Assembly: GCA_030949995.1 (NCBI GenBank)
Contig: JAUZRY010000107.1
Location: 62,001-126,000 of the forward strand
Source: Ardenticatenia bacterium
GTDB lineage: Bacteria > Chloroflexota > Anaerolineae > Ardenticatenales > Ardenticatenaceae
Direction of reading: 5' to 3'
DNA length: 64,000 nucleotides
Below, one piece after another: positions 31,338 to 41,821 of the stretch. Numbering within the stretch: the stretch's first letter is position 1; each line of letters starts with the position of its first letter. A program made the translations under genes and the position numbers. Under the pieces are notes generated by a model. It was given only the letters and a program-made list of their open reading frames with translations. It ran no database searches and was not told where the DNA came from.

Positions 31338-31747
31338 AGCACACGCCGGTGCGCTATCCCACAAGTGAAAAGGGACAGGCTCTTGTAGAATTCGCCCTTT
31401 CGCTGCCGGTCGTCTTGATGGTGTTGATCGGCTTCTTGGGGATGGCCTACCTGTTTTACTCGTGGATCACGCTCTACCACGCGGCCAATGAGGGGGTCAG
31501 CTATGCAGTCCGCTACCCCAATGCCACGGAGTTCGAGATCGTCCAGAATGCCATCCGCCCAAACATGTACGCGCTGTACGACGCTTCCAACATTGTCGTG
31601 CGGAAGTACCCGGACCGAGTGACTGTCTTGATTGAATATCAAGTGCCTCTACCAACGGTGCGCATTCCGTACATCATCACCGATGGCGAAGTGGTCTTAT
31701 TGCAACCTTTGCCGATGCGTGTGAGGAGCGTGGCATTTTACGATTGA
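31331..31747 (+). CDS. TadE-like pseudopilin protein, second copy
   Basis: The 138-residue protein has the same entry signal (SEKGQALVEFALSLPVVLMV) and one membrane helix, followed by a short extracytoplasmic part. It begins within the end of the preceding TadE-like gene, implying translational coupling. The two differ in their external regions and probably form a minor-pilin pair. Confidence 0.87.
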   Translation: MVKHTPVRYPTSEKGQALVEFALSLPVVLMVLIGFLGMAYLFYSWITLYHAANEGVSYAVRYPNATEFEIVQNAIRPNMYALYDASNIVVRKYPDRVTVLIEYQVPLPTVRIPYIITDGEVVLLQPLPMRVRSVAFYD

Positions 31748-31803
31748 TAACATCGCCACCACGTCGCATTTTTACCCGCAAGAAACTGAAGGAGGTGGCA
31801 CAC

Positions 31804-33978
31804 ATGCGACGACATGAACGAGGACAATCGTTACTCATTATGGGCGTGGCCATGGCTGCGCTGCTGGCGCTCATGGCGCTGGTGATCGACGCCGGCAACG
31901 GATACGTCCAGCGGCGCATCGTCCAGAACGCCACGGACGCGGCTGCTCTGGCTGGCGGCGTCGAGTTGGCCATGACGCCAAAGGTCAACGGCCGATATGC
32001 CGGCTCGCCAGCGGACGAGCGGCGTATTTTGGAGGCCGTCATACGGGTGGCCCAAGAAAACGGTATTCCTGATACCAACGGGAACCCCGATGACCTGATC
32101 AACGACAACATCACCGTCTACTTTGTGGGGCCCGGCGGAGAACGGCTCGGCCGGCCTTTGCCCCAGAACCGTGGCGTGCCACCTCAGTGGGAAGTTGCCG
32201 GCATCGAGGTCGAGACGGACAAGGAGTTCGGCACCTACTTCGCGCGTTTGGTCGGGTTGGACCGCATGACAGCCGCCGCTTCTGCCCAAGGGCTGGCCAA
32301 CCCGAACTGGTGTCCGGGCAGCGGGGATAATCTCTTCCCCATTGCTATCAGCACCGCCACCTTCGCGGGTGATCCCGGCGGTCAGCCGGTGCCCGGCCAG
32401 ACGTACCGCATCTGGGAGAAGGGGCGCAACTCGTCCTACGGCAACTTCGGATGGCTCTCGTGGAACAACGACCCCAGCAACACCACGCTGGTGGCCAACC
32501 TCCACGACCTGCGCCGCAGTGGCACGTGGCGCGTGGGCGACTTAGTGCCCGGGGCCACAGGCGTACAGGTCAGCCGCGGAGTACGGAACGAGTTGGACGC
32601 CTACATTGCCGGCCGCCTCCACAACGGCATCGAGCATGATCCGTCCGTAGTAGTACCGGTTTACGACTACACAGTGGGCCAGGGCAACAACCTGCGCTAC
32701 CACATCGTGGGCTTCGCCAAGTTCCGCATCACCGATTACAAGTTCCGGGGCCGCAGCAAGTGGATCGAGGGCACCTTCGAACGCTTCGTCGCCTCGGATG
32801 CCGAGCCGGGTGGTGAGTGCTACTTGGGCTCCACGGTGAAGCTGCGTGAACCCAAGGACCAGACCCGCAGCATCGTGGGCACGGTCCACATCAACGAGGT
32901 CTTCTTCACGCCCGGGTACAGCTCCAGTGTTCACGTGCCCGTGGACGTGATGCTGGTCATGGACATCTCCGGCTCAATGCGAGCCCGGTGGAGCGGCGGG
33001 TCCTCCAAACTCCAATCGGCCAAGGACGCCCTGCTGCGCTTCAACAGCTACTTGCAGCCCGACAAGGGCGACCGGGTAGGCCTGACCACGTATCCCTACA
33101 TCACGCGCGGCCGTCGGTACCGCACGGTGTGCCGAGGGTACCGGTTGCGCTCGTACTACTTCGGCCAAGTGCGCTCGCCGCTTACCAACAACGTGGCCTA
33201 TGTGAACAACATTATCAACGGCCTCAGGGCGAATGGTGGTACGCCCATCGCCCACGCCCTCCAGCAAGCGCGTGAGCAGTTGCTGAACGACCTGCGGCCC
33301 GGCGCCGTGCCGGTCATCATCCTGGCCTCGGACGGTATTGCCAACATCACCATTGACGGCAAGTGGACCGGCTTTGGTGGCGGAGCTGGACAAGGGCAGA
33401 ACACGCCGCCGTGCAACAATCAGGCCGAGCAGCAAACCATCGACCAGGCCAACTTGGCCAAGGAAGCCGGCATCATTATCTTCAGCATCGCCATCGGCGA
33501 CGGCTTCAACATGGACGTGCTCCAGGCCACGGCCTCGCCTGACTTCGACCTGAACGGCAACGGCCGCATCGACCCGAACGAGCGTCACTTCTTCGTCGCC
33601 AGGAGCGACGCCGACCTCGACGCCATCTACGAGCAGATCGGCAACCGCGTGCGCAACATCGCCCAGGAGGGCAAGATCCGCACACAGGAAACGGCCGGTG
33701 AGGGCGCTGTGGTGCGCCTCTACAACGTGAACACCGGCTCGGTGCGCACTACCGTGGCCGGCCCGGGCGGTGCCTTCGCCTTCGAGGACATCGAGCCGGG
33801 CACCTACAGAATTACGGCTTGGGCCACACGCAACGGCCTGACCTACGATATCCTCACCGACGGCAACGGTGGCCCGCCGCTGAACCCGCAGTACGTTGAG
33901 ATCCAAGTGGGCCAGGGGACTGGAACAACTGACGCGGCCGTCATCTACCTTTCCACAGATGACATTGTAGCGCCGTAA
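31804..33978 (+). CDS. TadG-like protein with von Willebrand A domain and C-terminal SpaA-like domain
   Basis: The 724-residue protein starts with the Tad_N segment ERGQSLLIMGVAMAALLALM and AAALAGGVELA typical of TadG. A VWA domain has a complete MIDAS start (VMDISGSM, ~residue 387) and conserved Thr (GGTPIAHALQQAR). A final ~90-residue beta domain (GAVVRLYNVNTGSVRT...IEPGTYRITAW) resembles carboxypeptidase-regulatory/SpaA-type surface modules. It is probably anchored by its N-terminal helix with adhesive domains outside. ATG 31804 follows GAAGGAGG. An intrinsic terminator follows. Confidence 0.88.
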   Translation: MRRHERGQSLLIMGVAMAALLALMALVIDAGNGYVQRRIVQNATDAAALAGGVELAMTPKVNGRYAGSPADERRILEAVIRVAQENGIPDTNGNPDDLINDNITVYFVGPGGERLGRPLPQNRGVPPQWEVAGIEVETDKEFGTYFARLVGLDRMTAAASAQGLANPNWCPGSGDNLFPIAISTATFAGDPGGQPVPGQTYRIWEKGRNSSYGNFGWLSWNNDPSNTTLVANLHDLRRSGTWRVGDLVPGATGVQVSRGVRNELDAYIAGRLHNGIEHDPSVVVPVYDYTVGQGNNLRYHIVGFAKFRITDYKFRGRSKWIEGTFERFVASDAEPGGECYLGSTVKLREPKDQTRSIVGTVHINEVFFTPGYSSSVHVPVDVMLVMDISGSMRARWSGGSSKLQSAKDALLRFNSYLQPDKGDRVGLTTYPYITRGRRYRTVCRGYRLRSYYFGQVRSPLTNNVAYVNNIINGLRANGGTPIAHALQQAREQLLNDLRPGAVPVIILASDGIANITIDGKWTGFGGGAGQGQNTPPCNNQAEQQTIDQANLAKEAGIIIFSIAIGDGFNMDVLQATASPDFDLNGNGRIDPNERHFFVARSDADLDAIYEQIGNRVRNIAQEGKIRTQETAGEGAVVRLYNVNTGSVRTTVAGPGGAFAFEDIEPGTYRITAWATRNGLTYDILTDGNGGPPLNPQYVEIQVGQGTGTTDAAVIYLSTDDIVAP

Positions 33979-34006
33979 CTTAAAACGGCCTTAGCTGTGT
34001 CGCGGG

Positions 34007-34054
34007 GGGGGAGAGGAAGACATTCCTAATTGTCACCTCTCCCCCTCTTTTCTT
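34007..34054 (+). terminator. Rho-independent terminator after the TadG-like gene
   Basis: GGGGGAGAGG (34007-34016) and CCTCTCCCCC (34036-34045) form a 10-bp stem followed by TCTTTTCTT. Confidence 0.8.
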
Positions 34055-34128
34055 CACATACAGACACACACGTGAAAAGGCCATGCCGCACCCAACGAGC
34101 AGCACACCCAAGGGGAGGAAGAGGGGCC

Positions 34129-37100
34129 ATGAACCGGAAAACAACAGTGGTGAGTCTGATCAACCGGTGGCAATGGGGAGTCTTTGCTCTTCTCGCAGCA
34201 ATGGCGTTCGTGTTCTCCTTGCCGGTCTTCTTGACCACTGTTAGCGCCGAACCCACCGCCCCCCAGGCCACTGCGGCGCTTGTCACCGTGGCCGATGACA
34301 CGGCCGAGGATTTCTACCAGGGAACCTTCTACCATGCCGGTGTTTCCCGCCGATCACCACCTGAAGGGGATGGTAACGGCGAATTGCGCCTGTTGGCCGT
34401 GGGAATTGCTGGCACGTGGTATATTACTGAGACCCCTCCCGGCTTACCCCTTGTCCAAAGCCACTCCTTGGAAATTTACAAGGATGAATCGGGGGTTGAA
34501 CGCCTGTACGTGATCGGTGGCGCCGATCAGGACAGAGTTCCCACGACGACCATCTACGTAGCTCCCATTATCACCAGCACTACCCCCGGTGTGCCGGACA
34601 CACCCGGCCCTTGGACGCCGGCTGCCAATCTGCCCTATGCGGTTTACGATCACCAGTCTGTGATTGTGCGGGGCACGAACCAGGACTTCCTGTACGTGAT
34701 TGGCGGCACTGATGCCGCGGACAACGTCACGTCTACAGTCAGCTTCGCCCCCATCAACAGGGCCGACGGCACTATCGGGCCCTTCTCAATCACTGCCCCG
34801 TTGCCAGCAGGAGATTATGACTGTAACGGCGATGGATTCGCCGATTACTTGAACTACTTGACTGTTGGGCGTTACCAAATGGGCGTCGTGGAAGTCAACG
34901 GAACGATCTACGTCATCGGCGGCGGACCATATGGCCCTAGTGGTACTCAGTGCGTCTTCTACGCCACGCCCGATCCCAACACCGGAGAGATCAGCGCTTG
35001 GCAGGTCAATGAGAACTTTCCTGAAAAAGTCTACGGCAACACGGCCACGGCCTACAACGGCACCATCTACAGTATCGGTGGCTCGGACACTTCGGCCGCT
35101 GTCTACAAAATCACGCCCAACGCAGACGGCAGCTTGCCGGCCTCCGGGTGGATTGCCGAGACGAACACCCAGAACAACCACCACCGCTCCGTGGCCGTGA
35201 CCTACAACGGCCAGATCTTGCTGGTCGGCGGGGCCATCAACGACCGCCAGACCCCCCAGAACACGGTGAACGTGGCCCTCATCAACCAGGATGGCACCCT
35301 CGACACGTGGATCACCACCGAGCAGCTCAACTACCCGCGCCTCTTCCACGACGCCGTCGTCTCCAGCAGAGGCTGGATCTACGTCATCGGCGGCGATGTG
35401 AGCACAAATTCCTCCGCACCGAACATCACCCCTCACATCGAATACGGCACGATGGAGGGCGAAGGGCGCCAGTACGCTCCTTGGGGCGAGTTCATCTCCC
35501 GCGTCATCGCCCTCGACAAGGAACGCCCGCTCCAGGAGCTGCGTTGGACCACGTACATCACTGACACGTCCCAAATGACGGTGACCATTGAGTACAGGAT
35601 TGCCAACACACCCTCCGACCTAGCCGCTGCCCCTTGGCAGGGGCCGTTCAACACCGATTACTCCATCAGCGGGCTGAACACCACCACCATCACATTGGGC
35701 GCCCAGACGGCCCAGTTCTTCCAATACCGCATTCGCATGGGAACGCAGATCACGACGGCCACGCCCATCGTGCAGAAGGTGGAGCTCGTGTACGAGGTCA
35801 CGCCGCCCGACTTGGCTGTCTCCAAGAAGTCCAGCGTGACGTCCGCTGGCCCCGGTGACCTGATCACCTACACCATCACCTACGAGAGCGTGCTTACCGA
35901 CAGCGCGCCGGCCACGGGGGTGCGGATCACCGAGACGATACCGCCCTTCGTCGACTACGTCTCCGCCTCCCCCTACACTTTCTCCTTCGTGGGCACCTTG
36001 GCCGACGGCTCGAAACAGTACGCCGTCACCTTGCCGGGTGAGCTCCAAGGTGGTGTGACAGGCACCATCACTTTCGTTACCCGGGTAACGACGACTGTCT
36101 CGGCACTGCCCTTTGACAACCCACAGATCACCAACACGGTGGAGATCGACCACGACGGCACCGCCGGCCCAGACCGGGCCCAAGCCAACAACAAAGCGAC
36201 CATTTTCACCCCACTTCAGGTGGTCACACTCCAGGTCATCAAGGAGAACGCTCCCGAAGGCGAGGTGGAGCCGGGCGACGAAATCGTCTACACCTTGCGC
36301 TACTCCAACACCAGTGATTACCAGGCCACAGGGGTAGTCATCGAAGATCCCATCCCGGCGAACACAGTGTACGTGGACGGCAGCGCCACCGGGCCGGTGG
36401 ACACCAGCCAACTGCCGGCGAAACTGCGCTGGAACATCGGTACCCTTGATCCCCACACCGGCGGTGTGGTCTCATTCCGGGGTGCGGGTGCGCACTGACG
36501 TGGAGGGTATCGACGGCGACTTCGAGAACCAGGCCACAATCTGGGGGAACGAGACGCCCCCCAACCCCAGCAACGGCGTGGTCAACACACTGAAGACCAC
36601 GGAGGATTTGCGCATTTCCAAGTCAGCCACCCCCGCCGTGGTCAAAGCCGGCGATCTCATCACCTTCACCATCCGGTACACCAACGCCGGCAACGTGGAT
36701 CTGGAACAGGTCGTCATCACCGACCCAGTGCCCTTGCACACGGATTACCTGCCCGGCACCATTACCGGGCCAGGAGCTGACGATAGCAACCCCGAGGTCC
36801 TCTTCTGGAACGTGGGCACTGTGCCCGTTGGGACCAGCGGCACCTTGAGCTTCGTGGTACGAGCAAAGAAGCCTTTAGTCGCAGGCACCACAAGTATCCA
36901 GAACGTTGCCTTCGCCCAGACCAAGAGCATCGCCCCGTTCCAGAGCTCACCCGTTATCGTTGCGGTGGGCTCCAAGCCCAAATTTGCCATCACGAAGTGG
37001 GCTACCCCTGCCTACGGCATCCAGCCGGGCGATACGATCACCTTCACCATTGCCTACACAAATGTGGGAAGCATTGGCGCTCGCAACGTGGTGATCACCG

Positions 37101-38102
37101 ACCGCCTGCCGGCCAACACCACGCTCCTCGATAACGGGGATGCCACCTCCACCGCGGGCGGCGTGCTGACGTGGGAACACAGCGGTGACTTGGAGGGCCT
37201 CGGTGGCTCCGGGCGCGTGCAGTTCACCGTGCGCGTGGACGACGTGGGCGCCGGGGGCATCGCCAATGAGGACTACCGCATCTCCAGCGCCGAGGGCATC
37301 TGGACAAAGGGCAAACCGGTTTACGTGCCCGTCGGCGCTGACTTCGTCCCGGTGTACTTGCAGGCCACCAAACACGTGCTCAACCCCAATGATGACTTCT
37401 CCGTCCTAGTGGGCGTGACGAACCAAGGCGGCGATCCGAATGTCAGTGACCCAATTGGGGCATCTGGGTGGATCTCTACGTGAAAAATTCGCCCACTCCG
37501 CCGGCTTCCCTCCAAGAGCAGACGAACGTCAACGTCTTCTGGTACGTCTTTGGCAACGAGATCGAAGGGAGCACGGTCAAAGCACTGAGCTCGGCCAACA
37601 ACACCGGTCCAGGGGCCACGACCTTGACCAAGCTCTCCAGCACAGGCACCTACTACATTTACGCCCAAGTGAACACCGACGACGGCTCGGCCTCGTATCC
37701 GGTTCCCGAGTGGCCCACCACCAACAACATCATCGGCCCGTTGGTCATCACCGTGACGGACAGCGTGGCACCTGCCCCCACCGTTGTGGACATTACGCCG
37801 CCGTCCGCGGAGCAGCAAGCAGGGGTCGAGCTCACCATCACCGGCAGCAACTTCCAAAACGGGGCACAAATGTGGTTGTTCAACAGTGCCTTACCCTCCA
37901 GCTCGACCCGGAGAGCGCCCGAGTGATCGACAGCTCCACAATTCAGGCCACCTTTGACTTCCGTGGCCAGCCCGCTGGCCAGTGGGATGTGGTGGTGCGG
38001 AATCCAGACGGAGGCACCGGCACACTGCCCCGTGGCTTCACCCTGCAATCGTGCCCGCCCACCTGTTTCATTTACCTGCCGGTGGTCTCCAAGACACCGT
38101 AA
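34129..38102 (+). CDS. giant secreted kelch/DUF11/TIG surface protein, three apparent frameshifts
   Basis: Four consecutive frames join into one ~1320-residue exported protein. It has a signal peptide (WGVFALLAAMAFVFSLPVFL), then about six kelch-like blades with YVIGG/YSIGG repeats (~100-450) and at least three DUF11 repeats (DLAVSKKSS...GDLITYTITY, TLQVIKENAPEGEVEPGDEI, LRISKSATPAVVKAGDLITF, FAITKWATPAYGIQPGDTI). A TIG/IPT-like domain (VVDITPPSAEQQ...) precedes the C-terminal tail FIYLPVVSKTP. Breaks are near 36478, 37462 and 37888. Sitting between TadG and CpaB, it is a likely adhesin of the Tad machinery. ATG 34129 follows GGGGAGG. Confidence 0.82.
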
Positions 38103-38178
38103 TGGGTCAACCTTAGCTTCGGGCGGAGCACTCGTTCGCGGTCCGTTTGTGGAAAACATGCACCTGGAGTACAATCAA

Positions 38179-38206
38179 GGGGCACAGTCTCCTTGGGCTG
38201 TGCCCC
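38179..38206 (+). terminator. terminator-like hairpin upstream of cpaB
   Basis: GGGGCACAG (38179-38187) and CTGTGCCCC (38198-38206) form a 9-bp stem followed by CTGTTTG. It probably ends the surface-protein transcript. A weak promoter-like pair (TTGTGG-17-TACAAT, 38147-38175) lies just before it. Confidence 0.55.
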
Positions 38207-38244
38207 CTGTTTGAAGCCCAAATTTCAACAAACAGGAGGGGAAA

Positions 38245-39036
38245 ATGCGAGGCGGCAGGATACTCATCTTGCTCGGATTCATCCTGGCCTTGGGCGCAGG
38301 CTTCATCACGTTTATGTTTCTCCAGAACGCCGCCGGCAATCAAGCCGCCGCCCCGGTGGAAACGCAACCCGTTGTCGTGGCCCTTCAGCCCGTGGACTCG
38401 CGCTCGGCCATTCCCCCTGATGCCGTGGGCATCCAAGACTGGCCGGTGACGCTTGTACCGCCCGGTGCCCTCACGGACACAGCTCAAGTGGCCGGCAAGC
38501 TCACTGTCGGCCCTGTCTTCCCGGGCCAAGTCATCGTGCAGGACATGATCGTGGACAAAGAACAGCTCGAGACCCAGCCGGCCGCCGCAGCCGCTCAGCT
38601 CGGCTCTGACCTCTCCTACACCATTCCTGAAGGCATGGTGGCGACAGCCTTCCCCGTCACGGAAATCTCCAGCGTGGCGGGCGCCATCAAACCCGGCGAC
38701 CGGGTGGACCTCATCATCACCGTCAACTTACCAGAACAGCTTGCCGCCGCCGAGGGCGGTGGGGGCGTTCAGAACGTGATCACCGGCCTTACCCTCCAAA
38801 ACTTGGAAGTCATCAACACCGTGCCGTGGGGAGTGGAGGCCGAAGGCGCTCAAGTCGGTGGACAGATCTACACCCTGCTCGTCAACCGCGAACAGGCCAG
38901 CATTCTCAAGTTCATCCGCGAGAACGCCCAGCCCGACTTCGTTCTGAGGCCGGCGGGCGACACGGAAGAATACGAAGTCGAGCCGATCACACTCGAGTAC
39001 ATCCTGACCAACTTCAACCTCCTACCCAATCAATAA
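38245..39036 (+). CDS. cpaB: Flp pilus assembly protein CpaB
   Basis: The 263-residue protein has an N-terminal membrane anchor (ILILLGFILALGAGFITFMF). A SAF domain follows (AIPPDAVGIQDWPVTLVPPG...GPVFPGQVIVQDMIV), then the CpaB/RcpC core (AIKPGDRVDLIITVNL, YTLLVNREQASILKFI). CpaB normally organises the pilus channel with the secretin; no secretin is seen here, in line with a single-membrane cell. ATG 38245 follows AGGAGGGG. Confidence 0.93.
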   Translation: MRGGRILILLGFILALGAGFITFMFLQNAAGNQAAAPVETQPVVVALQPVDSRSAIPPDAVGIQDWPVTLVPPGALTDTAQVAGKLTVGPVFPGQVIVQDMIVDKEQLETQPAAAAAQLGSDLSYTIPEGMVATAFPVTEISSVAGAIKPGDRVDLIITVNLPEQLAAAEGGGGVQNVITGLTLQNLEVINTVPWGVEAEGAQVGGQIYTLLVNREQASILKFIRENAQPDFVLRPAGDTEEYEVEPITLEYILTNFNLLPNQ

Positions 39037-39054
39037 GATTAGCGAGAGCACATC

Positions 39055-40389
39055 ATGGGCGCAGGAGACAAAATCCGACTGCTCATTGTGGATGATATTC
39101 CCGAGACGCGGGAGAACTTAAAAAAGCTCCTCTTCTTCGAGAACGATATCGAGGTCATCGGTACGGCCGGCAGCGGCGCTGAAGCCATTGAGCTGGCCCA
39201 CAAGCTCCAGCCGGACGTGATCCTCATGGACATCAACATGCCGGACATGGACGGCATCACCACCATAGAACGCATCGCCAAGGATCTCCCCCACATTCAG
39301 TTCATCATGATGAGCGTTCAGGGGGAAACTGACTACCTGCGCCGTTCCATGCTGGCCGGGGCGCGGGAGTTCCTGGTCAAACCCTTCACGGCCGAGGAGC
39401 TGTGCAGCAGCATTCGGCGCGTCTACGCCCTGGCCCAACAACGGCCCACGCCCCCGCCGCCGCAACAGGTCGCAGTCGGGCCGTCTTCCCTCACGCCCTC
39501 CGAGGTTTCCCAAGCCCCCGATCCCACAACAGCGGAGGGCGATCAGGCCCAATTGATCTGCGCCTTTGGCGCCAAAGGGGGGGTGGGCACCAGCACGTTG
39601 TTGGTCAACACTGCCATTGCCTTGCGCCATCACCTCCCCCACGCCCGTATCGTCATCGTGGACTGTGATCTCCAATTTGGCGATGTGGGCGTCATGTTGA
39701 ACATGGAAACCACCCACTCCCTGGCCGACGCGGCCTCCTCGGCCGACGAGCTCGACGCCCAGTTCATCGAGAACTTGATGGTCACCCACACGTCCGGCGT
39801 GAAGGTGCTCCTGGCCCCGCCATCGCCGGCCGACGCCGAACTGGTCACCGCCGAGGTGCTCAAGCGGGTCTTCTCGCTCCTGCGCCCGCACTTCGACTAC
39901 ATTCTGGTGGACACCCGCACCAGCCTCAGCGAAACGGTGCTCACCATCCTCGACGAGGCCGACACCATTCTGCTGATCATCACCACGGAGATCCCGGCCA
40001 TCAAGAACGCAAAGGTGTTCTTCGAGGTGGCCGAACAGCTCGGCTACCCTGAGTCCAAAGTGAAACTCGTCTTGAACAAATATGATCCCCGGGATGGCAT
40101 CGGTATCGACGCCATCCAAGGCAGCATCAAGCACCCCATTCTCATCACCGTCAGCGATGACGCACGGCTCACGCGCAGCGCCGTGAACCAGGGCATTCCC
40201 TTTGTTACCAGCCACCAACGTGCCCAAGTCACCCAAGAGGTCATGCGCTTGGCCACCACCTTACAGGTCACCCAACAACAGGCCGAGTCACCCTCATCGC
40301 CCGGCCTGCCCCGGCCCAGCACACCACCCGAGCAACAGAAGGCCAAAAGCAAACCATCACTCTTCGGACGCCTCTTCGGAGGAAGATAA
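39055..40389 (+). CDS. cpaE: receiver domain-CpaE/TadZ MinD-like ATPase
   Basis: In the 444-residue protein, residues ~8-125 form a receiver domain with all phosphorylation residues present (IVDDIPE, VILMDINMPDMDG, EFLVKPF). A Pro-rich linker leads to a MinD/ParA ATPase with deviant Walker A (FGAKGGVGTSTL, ~172) and DYILVDTRTSLSE. A basic amphipathic tail ends it (SLFGRLFGGR). TadZ/CpaE proteins position the Tad apparatus at the pole or membrane; their receiver domain is often degenerate, unlike here. It is the second gene of a tight cpaB-cpaE-cpaF-tadB-tadC run. Confidence 0.93.
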   Translation: MGAGDKIRLLIVDDIPETRENLKKLLFFENDIEVIGTAGSGAEAIELAHKLQPDVILMDINMPDMDGITTIERIAKDLPHIQFIMMSVQGETDYLRRSMLAGAREFLVKPFTAEELCSSIRRVYALAQQRPTPPPPQQVAVGPSSLTPSEVSQAPDPTTAEGDQAQLICAFGAKGGVGTSTLLVNTAIALRHHLPHARIVIVDCDLQFGDVGVMLNMETTHSLADAASSADELDAQFIENLMVTHTSGVKVLLAPPSPADAELVTAEVLKRVFSLLRPHFDYILVDTRTSLSETVLTILDEADTILLIITTEIPAIKNAKVFFEVAEQLGYPESKVKLVLNKYDPRDGIGIDAIQGSIKHPILITVSDDARLTRSAVNQGIPFVTSHQRAQVTQEVMRLATTLQVTQQQAESPSSPGLPRPSTPPEQQKAKSKPSLFGRLFGGR

Positions 40390-40412
40390 CCTGAAGCGAG
40401 AAGGAGGTCGCC

Positions 40413-41801
40413 ATGAGCCTGCTCCGCCGGTTAGAATCCCGCCAATCGGGTGACAAGAAAAAGCCACAGCCGAGTGCGCCCCCTTCTGGCACCAACATAC
40501 AGCGAATGCGCCGGCGGCCTGTGACCTCCGTGCGGGACACACTGAAAGAACTCAAGCACGAAATCCAATCCAAGCTCATCTCCGAATTGGACCCCAAGAC
40601 GATCGACCTCACCAAGGGCGATGAGCTCAGGGCCACGATCCGCTCCATGTTCGACGCCTACCTGGATTCAGAAGGGCTTGTGCTCACCCGCGCCCAGCGC
40701 AACGCCCTCTTCGAGCAGATCGTGGCAGAAATTCTCGGATACGGCCCCCTGGAACCCCTCCTCCAGGATGATACCGTCTCGGAAATTATGGTCAACGGTC
40801 CCAAATACGTCTACATCGAGCGGCACGGCAAGATCGAGAAGACCCCCATCCAATTCGACGACGACGATCACGTGATGCGCATTATTGACCGCATTGTGTC
40901 GCCCATCGGGCGCCGTGTGGACGAAAGCCAACCCTACGTGGACGCACGCCTGCCAGACGGCAGCCGTGTGAACATCATTATTCCCCCCTTGGCATTAAAC
41001 GGTCCCACGATCACCATCCGAAAGTTCTCCCGAGACCGACTCACTGCCGAGGACCTCATCCGCTTCGGGTCGGCCACGCCCGAGGTTATGGAGTTCCTCA
41101 AGGCATGTGTAGAAGCCCGCCTCAACGTCGTGGTCAGTGGGGGCACTGGCTCCGGCAAGACCACACTTCTGAACATTCTCTCCAGCTTCATCCCACCGGA
41201 TGAGCGGATCATCACCATCGAGAACGCGGCCGAGCTGCAGCTCCACCAGGAACACGTGGTCACTCTGGAAAGCCGCCCCCCCAACATCGAAGGCCGCGGC
41301 GAAGTGACCATCCGCGACTTGGTGATCAACTCCCTGCGTATGCGCCCTGATCGCATCATCGTGGGCGAGTGTCGTGGGGGCGAGGCGCTGGACATGCTCC
41401 AGGCCATGAACACAGGCCACGAGGGCTCCATGACCACGGTGCACTCCAACAGCCCCCGTGACACCATCTCGCGCCTGGAGACCATGTGTCTGATGTCCGG
41501 CATGGAGTTGCCCCTGCGGGCCATCCGTGAACAAATTGCCAGTGCCGTCGACCTCATTGTCTACCAGGAACGTTTCCGCGACGGCTCCCGCAAGATCCGC
41601 TACGTCTCCGAAGTACAGGGCATGGAAGGGGACACGATTGTCATGCAGGACATTTTCGTCTTCCAACAGACGGGCATCGAGAACGGCAAAGTGGTGGGCC
41701 GCCTGCGGCCCACGGGCGTTGTGCCCAAGTTCATCGATCGGTTCGAGGAACACGACATCTACCTGCCTCCCCAAATCTTCGGCGCCAGGAGAGCGTTCTA
41801 A
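40413..41801 (+). CDS. cpaF: Tad pilus assembly ATPase CpaF/TadA
   Basis: The 462-residue type II/IV secretion ATPase has VSEIMVNGPKYVYIERHGKI, Walker A SGGTGSGKTTLLNIL (~243), the Asp box and Walker B (RPDRIIVGECRGGEALDML), and the His box (GHEGSMTTVHSNSPRD). It powers pilin polymerisation and works with the TadB/TadC membrane platform encoded next. ATG 40413 follows GAGAAGGAGG. Confidence 0.96.
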   Translation: MSLLRRLESRQSGDKKKPQPSAPPSGTNIQRMRRRPVTSVRDTLKELKHEIQSKLISELDPKTIDLTKGDELRATIRSMFDAYLDSEGLVLTRAQRNALFEQIVAEILGYGPLEPLLQDDTVSEIMVNGPKYVYIERHGKIEKTPIQFDDDDHVMRIIDRIVSPIGRRVDESQPYVDARLPDGSRVNIIIPPLALNGPTITIRKFSRDRLTAEDLIRFGSATPEVMEFLKACVEARLNVVVSGGTGSGKTTLLNILSSFIPPDERIITIENAAELQLHQEHVVTLESRPPNIEGRGEVTIRDLVINSLRMRPDRIIVGECRGGEALDMLQAMNTGHEGSMTTVHSNSPRDTISRLETMCLMSGMELPLRAIREQIASAVDLIVYQERFRDGSRKIRYVSEVQGMEGDTIVMQDIFVFQQTGIENGKVVGRLRPTGVVPKFIDRFEEHDIYLPPQIFGARRAF

Positions 41802-41821
41802 CGGTGTGAGGAGCAGAAGCC

